From Candidatus Aenigmatarchaeota archaeon (GTDB lineage: Archaea > Aenigmatarchaeota > Aenigmatarchaeia > QMZP01 > JAFGSV01), in assembly GCA_016934325.1 (NCBI GenBank), contig JAFGSV010000009.1, positions 1 through 54,434 on the forward strand: DNA of 54,434 nucleotides, given 5' to 3'. Shown here piece by piece: positions 48,883 to 54,434 of this stretch; the stretch's first letter is position 1, and the number at the start of each line of letters is the position of its first letter. The notes below the pieces were generated by a model. The model ran no database searches. It was not told the DNA's origin and saw only the letters and a list, made by a program, of their open reading frames with translations. The position numbers and the translations under genes are program-made.

Positions 48883-49647
48883 TCAGCACTGGGCCGAGAA
48901 CGGATAGGTATCCCCGCCGTACCTGATCTCATACGAATTGATGCTCCCGGCCTCGACGTCCGTGATCTCGAACTGGCCGATATTCAACGGGTAAAGCATC
49001 CCGATTCGCTGGAAACCGGTGAAATCCTTCCATTCGACCGGCAACTCTTCACCGGAAGCATTCCCAATGACCGCGACCTCCTCGCTGAGGTTTATGTCAT
49101 CGATCCCCTCGTTCCTGACATAGACCACGATTTTCTGGCCTCCGACGCAGAAAGATTCGCTCACCTTCAATGCCTTTCCGAATCCAGGCGGCACGGCTTC
49201 ATAATATCTCAATGCCCCGGCGAGATATGAGAGCCCCTCCCCCGAGCACGAGCCGGCAGAAGCATTGATGCCTTCCATGCTCAGTATCATGGGTTCAGAG
49301 ACTGTGCATGTTATCGGTGAACCGCTCAGGTTGTAGAGCTGCAATATGACACCAGCTGGCGTCTCCGTCAGGTTGCCCGTCATCTCGATATCTTCGAATG
49401 TCATCTTCACCAGGCAGAGATCGCCTTCCATGCCAAGCACCGAACCGGACATCGTGTACCTGGCATTCATGGAACCGAAAGCGTAATCCTTGGGGAGGGT
49501 GTTGACAGTTGCGGCCTTGCATGAAGACTGGGCGTTCGCGAAGCAGGACTCGTCGGATTCGCAGTCAAGGGGACCGCTGCTTATGCATCCGCTCGTCAGT
49601 GCGAGCGATACCAATGCAACCGCCAGGAGAAAGCTTTTCTCCCTCAT
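48883..49647 (-). CDS. Secreted lipoprotein, unknown
   Basis: About 254 residues. The start at 49647 gives a clear signal peptide with the lipobox LTSGC, and a minus-strand TTTATTTAAG element (49668-49679) lies about 26 bases upstream; a longer start at 49695 would bury the signal. The mature part has about ten cysteines and two beta-rich regions (CLVKMTFEDIEMTGNLTETP and IVVYVRNEGIDDINLSEEV). The second looks like a CARDB-type surface repeat. No function can be assigned. Confidence 0.65.
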   Translation of the reverse strand: MREKSFLLAVALVSLALTSGCISSGPLDCESDESCFANAQSSCKAATVNTLPKDYAFGSMNARYTMSGSVLGMEGDLCLVKMTFEDIEMTGNLTETPAGVILQLYNLSGSPITCTVSEPMILSMEGINASAGSCSGEGLSYLAGALRYYEAVPPGFGKALKVSESFCVGGQKIVVYVRNEGIDDINLSEEVAVIGNASGEELPVEWKDFTGFQRIGMLYPLNIGQFEITDVEAGSINSYEIRYGGDTYPFSAQC

Positions 49648-49802
49648 AGCCCATAATTGTCCTAGCTTTCTTAAATAAATATTTAGAAACGCCATTCATC
49701 TGTAAATTTCTTATGCCTTCGTTCTTCACCCGCCTGTTCTTCGAAATCAGCCATGTGGTTTGCATGGAATTGATTTATATAGACATTGAGATATTCTTCA
49801 AG

Positions 49803-50456
49803 ATGGCGGTAATTCTTGGAGGCGGGGCGAAAGATGACCAAAATACTGAAGAAGCCTGGGACATCGGGAACATCCTCATCGAACTGGAAGAGGCGCTGGC
49901 TGGATTCGAAGCCCGGTTCAGGGTTGGTGATTACGACGAGGAGGATAGCGACGAGGAGGATCCTGACGACGAGGAAGAGGAATATGACAGGCTCAGTTTG
50001 TCGGAGAAGGTCAGGAAATATCAGCGCGAGTTCAGCAGATACGTAGATGCCATAAGGAAGGATCTCGATGAAATTGGTTACGGAGTTCGGACCGCCAAGG
50101 AAACGCTGAAGCGTCCCGATTATGCTGGTCAGCAAAGACCCGACGTGAGTTTGGACCCGGATTCGGAGAAGAGCCCATCTGAAAGGGGCCACAAATGGGG
50201 ATGCGGGTGCCCGGGATGCACCAAGTTCAGGGAGAATTTCATGTCAAAGGAGACGGTCGACTTCTCGATCCCTGACGGCAGGACCGCTCTCTTTAGGGCC
50301 AAGGATGACGGCGTCTACAGCAGCGAGCACAAGGACGATGCGTCAGAATATCCTTGCGGAGGGAAGCTCAGGGGGATGTTCAGGCACGGCTTCCTGAAGT
50401 ACTCGCTGGCCGGGGTCGAGAAGCGCCCGGGCCTGATGAGATACATGGCCGTTTGA
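49803..50456 (+). CDS. Acidic protein with Cys motif, unknown
   Basis: 217 residues from the ATG at 49803, about 27 bases after TTTATATAG (49773-49781), so probably leaderless. A very acidic stretch (about 43-61: DYDEEDSDEEDPDDEEEEY) is followed by a helix-rich region (LSEKVRKYQREFSRYVDAIRK). A CGCPGC motif near residue 135 may bind metal. The C-terminal part has no recognised fold. I do not recognise the family; the N-terminal half may be disordered. Confidence 0.55.
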   Translation: MAVILGGGAKDDQNTEEAWDIGNILIELEEALAGFEARFRVGDYDEEDSDEEDPDDEEEEYDRLSLSEKVRKYQREFSRYVDAIRKDLDEIGYGVRTAKETLKRPDYAGQQRPDVSLDPDSEKSPSERGHKWGCGCPGCTKFRENFMSKETVDFSIPDGRTALFRAKDDGVYSSEHKDDASEYPCGGKLRGMFRHGFLKYSLAGVEKRPGLMRYMAV

Positions 50457-50496
50457 GAATCCCGCGTGCAGGCCGGCCTAGCTAAGGATTTTAAGC

Positions 50497-51096
50497 ATGA
50501 AAACAAATTCTTATTCGATGACCAGCCAATTCCTGGCAGCATTCATGGTCTTGGCAGCCTTGGCAGTGTCATCGGTAGCTGGATGCGTTTCGGTTCTTGA
50601 CCCGTGCAATGAGGTGGAATGCAGGGACTGGTGCTCGGCCGACACCAGGATGCACGGCGGTGCCTGCTATGGCGGGGAATGCAGCTACTTCGGCGAGCTG
50701 TGCGAATACGGATGCTCGGACGGGGTTTGCAACCAGCAGCCGCCTCATCTGATCGTATCGGAGGATTACCTCGAGAAGGGCGGCTTCAGGCTCTCCGTAC
50801 CGAATGCGGAGGTCAAGACGGGAGAGAGCGACGAGTATGTGCTTGATATCCTGGCGGAAAACGTGGGAGACGATGGCGGCATATTCAGCATCAGGGGCGC
50901 TTCCGTGGTGGCGGAGACCGGTATCATGCACGATTCCGTTGGATTCAGCTGGAGCGATTTCATCGGCAGGGGTGAGAGCAGGGTCACTCAGCTGAGGATA
51001 CCGGACGTGCCCCAGAGCCTGAGGGCGCAGAACACGACCCTCGTGATAAGGACCAACGAGGGGCACTTCTACTTCAGGGCGCGCTTCGCGAACTAG
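50497..51096 (+). CDS. Secreted Cys-rich lipoprotein with beta domain
   Basis: 199 residues. The signal sequence ends at the lipobox SVAGC. A Cys-rich linker (CNEVECRDWC, then CYGGECSYFGELCEYGCSDG) is followed by a beta-sandwich-like domain (LDILAENVGDDGGIFSIRGA), the pattern of archaeal surface repeats. The ending TTLVIRTNEGHFYFRARF closes the domain. Its Cys-rich module resembles those of the lipoprotein at 28201 only in general character. No function is known. Confidence 0.65.
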   Translation: MKTNSYSMTSQFLAAFMVLAALAVSSVAGCVSVLDPCNEVECRDWCSADTRMHGGACYGGECSYFGELCEYGCSDGVCNQQPPHLIVSEDYLEKGGFRLSVPNAEVKTGESDEYVLDILAENVGDDGGIFSIRGASVVAETGIMHDSVGFSWSDFIGRGESRVTQLRIPDVPQSLRAQNTTLVIRTNEGHFYFRARFAN

Positions 51097-51129
51097 CATC
51101 GGTACCGTGCGAGAATTAAGGGTAAAATC

Positions 51130-51387
51130 TCAGCCTTCCCTCTTCTTGTCCCTCTTGATCTCGTCCTTCAGCCTGCGTATCTTAATGAGAAACCCGCATT
51201 TAGAGCACTTGACGCTGAAGGGCCTTATCCATTCAGGCTCGACATGCTCGCTGAATCCGCATTCCGGGCAGACGTAATCGGTCTCCGCAATGTCCGACCC
51301 TTCCTTCACCAGGACCTTGATCCTGCCCTTGTCTTCGCCGGCCTTGCTGGTAACCGTCCTGTTCGTGACGTACCTGAATTTACCCAT
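51130..51387 (-). CDS. Archaeal zinc-ribbon protein, unknown
   Basis: 85 residues with YVCPECGFSEHVEPEWIRPF and VKCSKCGFLIKIRRL, a CxxC...CxxC ribbon of the TFIIS/transcription-factor type. The N-terminal part is beta-rich and basic (KFRYVTNRTVTSKAGEDKGRIKVLV), and the C-terminus is strongly basic. A nucleic-acid-binding role is likely but inferred. It lies between a surface lipoprotein and the lipid prenyltransferase. Confidence 0.65.
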   Translation of the reverse strand: MGKFRYVTNRTVTSKAGEDKGRIKVLVKEGSDIAETDYVCPECGFSEHVEPEWIRPFSVKCSKCGFLIKIRRLKDEIKRDKKREG

Positions 51388-51474
51388 AAGGTTTAATGCC
51401 TTTCCTGCCTTAAAAATGAATCACGGGCAAGAAAGCAACAAGGCTGCAGGCAAGGGCTTCCGCAGCTGCGGGCA

Positions 51475-52347
51475 TCAAACGAGAACGCCGGCTATGAAGG
51501 CTATCATCCCGAGCGCCATGCCGAGCTTTATCAGCTTGCTGACCCTGCCGTATACCCTCCTCCTGATGAGCAGGAATGACGCTATCAAGAAAACCGCGTC
51601 CGTCGGAACCACGATGACCAGGTAGCTCAATCCGAGGATGCTCCACATGTATGGCAGTGAGGAAATTATAACCGCCATCCAAAGGCTGAACGTGGCTATC
51701 AGGACAGCGTATACCGTCTTGTACCTGAGCTTGATGCCTCCCGTGCTAACCCTGAACCTGTCCCCGAAGGATTCCCTCATCTTCATGGTCATCTTCTTGA
51801 TGAACGAGCGCCTGTCACCCTCCAGGTCCTCAAGGTCCTTCACGATCTCCCTCGACAGCGTCGCAAGGCCGGCAAGAACCGAAAGGATGATGGGGAGCAT
51901 CAGGTTGTTCACCGCCGCCCCGCCGAAGATGAACGTGGACGCGGCCAGGTACGACACGGCGATGTTGCCCACGAGCATCTTGCTCTGGAAATTGAACGAG
52001 TACAGGACGAGCATGAAGGAGTTGAACATGGCGATGAAGAAGGTCAGCCAGTTGACCATCGAAGAAAGCAGCATCCCGAACCCGAACATGGCCAGCGTTA
52101 TGGCCATCGCCAGACCCCTGGATATCCTTCCGGACGGGATGGGCCTTTTGGGCCTGTTTATCTTGTCCGGCTCGACATCGAAGAAGTCGTTGATGGAATT
52201 CCCGGCCCCCGTTATGACGAAAGCGGCGGCCGCGGCAATCAGGAGAGGCAAAGTGATGGTCTTGGCGACGAGGAAGCCTCCCGCGAGGACACCCAGGGAA
52301 GCCAGAGCGCAGTTGAAGGGCCTTATCAGCTCCAGAATCGGCCACAT
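51475..52347 (-). CDS. Digeranylgeranylglyceryl phosphate synthase (UbiA family)
   Basis: A 290-residue membrane prenyltransferase that adds the second geranylgeranyl chain in archaeal lipid synthesis. The first Asp-rich motif is NSINDFFDVEPDKINRPKRP (from residue 50) and the second REIVKDLEDLEGDRRS. About eight to nine helices cover the protein. TGAGGA lies shortly before the ATG. Another UbiA substrate cannot be excluded, but these motifs and the length fit DGGGP synthase. It lies nine bases after the eL40 gene on the same strand. Confidence 0.88.
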   Translation of the reverse strand: MWPILELIRPFNCALASLGVLAGGFLVAKTITLPLLIAAAAAFVITGAGNSINDFFDVEPDKINRPKRPIPSGRISRGLAMAITLAMFGFGMLLSSMVNWLTFFIAMFNSFMLVLYSFNFQSKMLVGNIAVSYLAASTFIFGGAAVNNLMLPIILSVLAGLATLSREIVKDLEDLEGDRRSFIKKMTMKMRESFGDRFRVSTGGIKLRYKTVYAVLIATFSLWMAVIISSLPYMWSILGLSYLVIVVPTDAVFLIASFLLIRRRVYGRVSKLIKLGMALGMIAFIAGVLV

Positions 52348-52356
52348 TTCAATTCC

Positions 52357-52533
52357 TCAAGCCTTATGCTCTTTATGGATGGGTCGAAGCTGCTTGGACC
52401 TGCAGTGCCTGCATTTGACCTTCTTCGACCTCACCTTGATCAGATCCGAACGCAGCTTCGCGCCGCACTTCATGCAAACGAAAATCCTGTGGAACAGCCT
52501 GTTCTCCGCCTCGGGGAATCTCTGCTTCGCCAT
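52357..52533 (-). CDS. rpl40e: Large ribosomal subunit protein eL40
   Basis: A 58-residue zinc-binding ribosomal protein reading RIFVCMKCGAKLRSD and KVKCRHCRSKQLRPIHKEHK, with the CxxC...CxxC zinc site. The ATG at 52533 is chosen; a GTG at 52542 is in frame. A CATTTAAAAG element on the minus strand (52566-52575) is the likely TATA box. It leads a two-gene unit with the prenyltransferase. Confidence 0.92.
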   Translation of the reverse strand: MAKQRFPEAENRLFHRIFVCMKCGAKLRSDLIKVRSKKVKCRHCRSKQLRPIHKEHKA

Positions 52534-52580
52534 TTTGACCACGTCTTAATTTCTTTGGTATCTAGCTTTTAAATGTGATG

Positions 52581-53366
52581 CTAAAGCTGGTAGGCGATCA
52601 GGGCGTGGAAGGACTTCAGCGAAGCCGGGGTCTCCCCGGCTATCTTGTCGGAATCGGCCGTCGTTATAAGTATGTTCGAGTGCTCAATCCCCGTGGAGCC
52701 GAGGTTCATCTTCATCCTGACCAGCATGAAGATGTTGTTCTCTATTATGGTCCCGAATAGCCCCGGCTTGGCGATTATCCCCTTCTTGTCCATGATTATC
52801 TCTACGCCCGGCTTCTTGTTGTCTTCCGGGTCCATCCTGCCGGCTTCTGTCGTGAAATTGTGCACCTTCATCTCAAGGAACATGTCCATGAGGGCCTTCC
52901 TTATCTTCCCGGGTTTTTCAGTGAAGATGATGAAGCCGCCGGGATAGGCCAGCTTTATGCCGAACTGGAAATTCAGGCCGATCTCCCTGAGCATGGTCGC
53001 GGTTGAGACTACCCTCAGATTGGCCTGGACGAAGTCGAGGGGGTTTTCCCGCATGTATTTGTCCCATTTGTCGCAGAAATGGGCCCTGCATCCAGGAGGC
53101 CTGTAATCATACACCAGGCATTCGTTGACGAACAGGCCCCTGAAGAATGAGCGCTTGAGCAGATTCCCATTATCATCGATCATCCGCCTATCGTACAGCC
53201 GGTTTGCCATCCGGTCGTCCTGCCATATCCCCCTGTTTACAAGGCCAAGGTCGGCGAAGCACTCGTCCTTGCCCTTGGCGCAGCAGTAATCCCTCTTGCG
53301 GTCGAATATGGTATAGCACCGCTTGCACGTCTTTCGCATGTGCTTCTCGAAGCTTTCCACCAGCAT
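52581..53366 (-). CDS. Cys-rich protein, YkgJ-like cluster, unknown
   Basis: 261 residues. The N-terminal 110 residues hold about eight cysteines: TCKRC, DYCCAKGKDEC and ECLVYDYRPPGCRAHFC. The last resembles the YkgJ pattern C...Y..RP..C, thought to bind zinc or iron. The C-terminal 150 residues are alpha/beta without recognised motifs. A minus-strand ATTTAATTT (53388-53396) is about 26 bases before the ATG, supporting a leaderless start. It is divergent from truB with only 29 bases between starts, so the promoters overlap. Confidence 0.6.
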   Translation of the reverse strand: MLVESFEKHMRKTCKRCYTIFDRKRDYCCAKGKDECFADLGLVNRGIWQDDRMANRLYDRRMIDDNGNLLKRSFFRGLFVNECLVYDYRPPGCRAHFCDKWDKYMRENPLDFVQANLRVVSTATMLREIGLNFQFGIKLAYPGGFIIFTEKPGKIRKALMDMFLEMKVHNFTTEAGRMDPEDNKKPGVEIIMDKKGIIAKPGLFGTIIENNIFMLVRMKMNLGSTGIEHSNILITTADSDKIAGETPASLKSFHALIAYQL

Positions 53367-53395
53367 ATAATAAACTTGGGCGCCGAAAATTAAAT

Positions 53396-54220
53396 ATGCC
53401 GGATGAAAATCTGCTATCCAGGTCGCTCATACTCATAGACAAGCACGCAGGGCCAACCTCCTTCGGCATCGTGGAAGCCGTCTCGATTGCTCTCGGCGTC
53501 CGCAAGGCCGGCCACAGCGGCACTCTCGATCCCAACGCCACGGGGCTGCTCGTCATCGCGCTCGGGGAGGCGCGCAAGGCGATGCCTGTACTGACCGGCC
53601 TGGACAAGGAGTACGTCGGCCTGATCTTGCTGCACCGCGATGTTGACAGGGAGAGGCTGAAGGAAGCCATGGCCGGATTCGAGGGGGAGATAACGCAGAC
53701 GCCACCGGTTAGGTCGGCGGTCGCGAGGAAGCCGAGGAAGAGAAAGGTCAACTGGTTCAAGCTGCTCGCGATGGACGGGAGGAATGTCAGATTCCGGGTC
53801 ATTTGCCAGGCAGGGACTTACATCAGGAAGATCGCCCACGACCTCGGGGAGACGCTGGGCTGCGGCGCACACCTTGCTGAGCTTAGAAGGACGATGGTCG
53901 GCCCTTTCAGGGTAGGAGAAGCCGTCGCGCTTGACGATCTGAAGGGCATGACTGCGGGAAAGGTGAGGAAGATATTGATACCCCTGGAGAGAGGCCTGGA
54001 CGTGATAGGCCTACCGAAAATAACGGTCAAGAACGGTTTCGAACGGGCAATTAGGAACGGATCCCCCGTAAGGCGAGAATTCTTGAAAGTCTCGCCTCCG
54101 GATGGGAAAGAAGGCGGATATGCTGGGGTATACGGAGAGGATGGGAAGATCATATGCCTGGCCAGATTCCTCGGCGGGGAAGGGCCCGTAGCCATGCCAG
54201 TCAGGGTGTTCCTGCCCTGA
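53396..54220 (+). CDS. truB: tRNA/rRNA pseudouridine synthase TruB/Cbf5
   Basis: About 274 residues. The catalytic loop is HSGTLDPNATGLL (Asp of GTLDP), preceded by ILIDKHAGPTS, and followed by TPPVRSAVARKPR and GTYIRKIAHDLGETLG. A C-terminal PUA domain (about 195-270) binds the RNA. In archaea this protein is the H/ACA guide RNP enzyme and also modifies tRNA position 55. It lacks the N-terminal extension of longer Cbf5 proteins. CATATAATAAAC (53364-53375) lies about 27 bases before the ATG at 53396, so the transcript is leaderless. Confidence 0.93.
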   Translation: MPDENLLSRSLILIDKHAGPTSFGIVEAVSIALGVRKAGHSGTLDPNATGLLVIALGEARKAMPVLTGLDKEYVGLILLHRDVDRERLKEAMAGFEGEITQTPPVRSAVARKPRKRKVNWFKLLAMDGRNVRFRVICQAGTYIRKIAHDLGETLGCGAHLAELRRTMVGPFRVGEAVALDDLKGMTAGKVRKILIPLERGLDVIGLPKITVKNGFERAIRNGSPVRREFLKVSPPDGKEGGYAGVYGEDGKIICLARFLGGEGPVAMPVRVFLP

Positions 54221-54326
54221 CTCCTTTGCCGCGTTCAAAATATTTTACCATACTTTTCACATATTTCCAATGAGGGGGATGAAGTCAACCTTTTAAAAGC
54301 ATATGCGAAAATAAATTACGTAATCT

Positions 54327-54434
54327 GCCGGGGTGGCGGAACCTGGCCAACGCGCCAGACTTGAGACAGGATATTATGACGGGGCTTCCTAGAAGTCGCG
54401 GATGATTTAATGGCTTGACTCCGATCAAACCTTC
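54327..54434 (+). tRNA. tRNA-Ser(UGA) first exon and intron, cut by window end
   Basis: GCCGGGG (acceptor) with TG, a D arm with GCG/CGC stem and long loop (AACCTGGCCAA), then the anticodon stem CCAGA and loop CTTGAGA give anticodon TGA (serine). A class II tRNA is expected. The bases after the loop (ACAGGATATTATGACG) cannot pair with CCAGA, so an intron probably begins after position 37 (about 54366) and continues past 54434; the 3' exon is not visible. An alternative reading of the loop would give GAG (leucine). A TATA-like CTTTTAAAAGC (54291-54301) is correctly placed upstream. Confidence 0.65.

Noticed and set aside
1-54434. Insertion sequences, integrases, CRISPR arrays or phage genes
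   Set aside because: No transposase or integrase motifs, terminal inverted repeats or regularly spaced direct repeats were seen.

Overview
This window is chromosomal DNA from an anaerobic, hydrogen-metabolising archaeon. The evidence is an archaeal exosome cluster (SBDS, Rrp4, Rrp41, Rrp42), archaeal or eukaryotic-type ribosomal proteins eL43 and eL40, RNA polymerase subunit P, prefoldin beta, Mre11-Rad50, an archaeal-length TruB/Cbf5 and a UbiA-type archaeal ether-lipid prenyltransferase. Many genes have an AT-rich TATA element centred about 25-28 nt before the start codon (leaderless transcripts), while genes inside operons use GGAGG/GGTG ribosome-binding sites or overlap by the four bases ATGA. 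Base composition is moderately GC-rich by eye. I cannot fix the lineage. The hydrogenase set resembles Thermococcales, but the base composition and the mix of neighbours do not prove that order. No methanogenesis gene, transposon or CRISPR array is visible, and no stretch over 300 bases lacks a gene.

Layout. 1-4149: an RNA-processing and translation operon, ending with the cell-division gene sepF. 4212-5694 (minus): a small Cys-rich protein and a RecB-type nuclease. 5774-8413: a riboflavin module, consisting of a riboflavin kinase/regulator (RbkR type), its probable palindromic operator, and a complete ECF transporter (S, A, T). 8443-12065: a membrane protein, a fused double-RpiB protein, a TudS-like DUF523 protein and small genes. 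12184-15281: Rad50-Mre11. 15455-20111: a glycosyltransferase, SAM hydrolase, ZIP transporter, family 4 uracil-DNA glycosylase, ferredoxin and a ferredoxin:thioredoxin reductase subunit.

20208-28170 is a 14-gene membrane-bound hydrogenase operon in the order mbhABCDEFGHIJKLMN, with all four nickel-ligand cysteines in MbhL. 28201-31224 holds a lipoprotein, a DEAD-box helicase and a maturation protease. 31345-38895 holds further hydrogenase genes: HypA, a soluble four-subunit sulfhydrogenase (hydBGDA), a second maturation protease, HypC, and a longer protein with an internal HypC-like domain. The two hydrogenases could link ferredoxin oxidation with ion pumping (Mbh) and exchange of electrons between NAD(P)H and H2 (Hyd).

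38923-44625 (minus) is an iron and sulfur island: DtxR-FeoA regulator, FeoB, an ArsR-type regulator, IscS, IscU, a DUF1858 protein, a lipoprotein and a membrane protein. It has palindromic operators before the DtxR and ArsR genes. 44740-48875 is an anaerobic deoxynucleotide module: paired NrdR-box-like sites, NrdR, NrdD without its glycyl-radical tail, a 48-residue protein carrying that tail, a dCMP deaminase and the radical-SAM activase NrdG. 48883-54434 holds lipoproteins, uncharacterised proteins, the prenyltransferase, eL40, TruB and the first exon of an intron-containing tRNA at the window edge.

The most notable observations are the separately encoded glycyl-radical domain of NrdD, the double-RpiB fusion with complementary halves of an active site, and the matched regulator-operator pairs for riboflavin, iron and deoxynucleotide genes.
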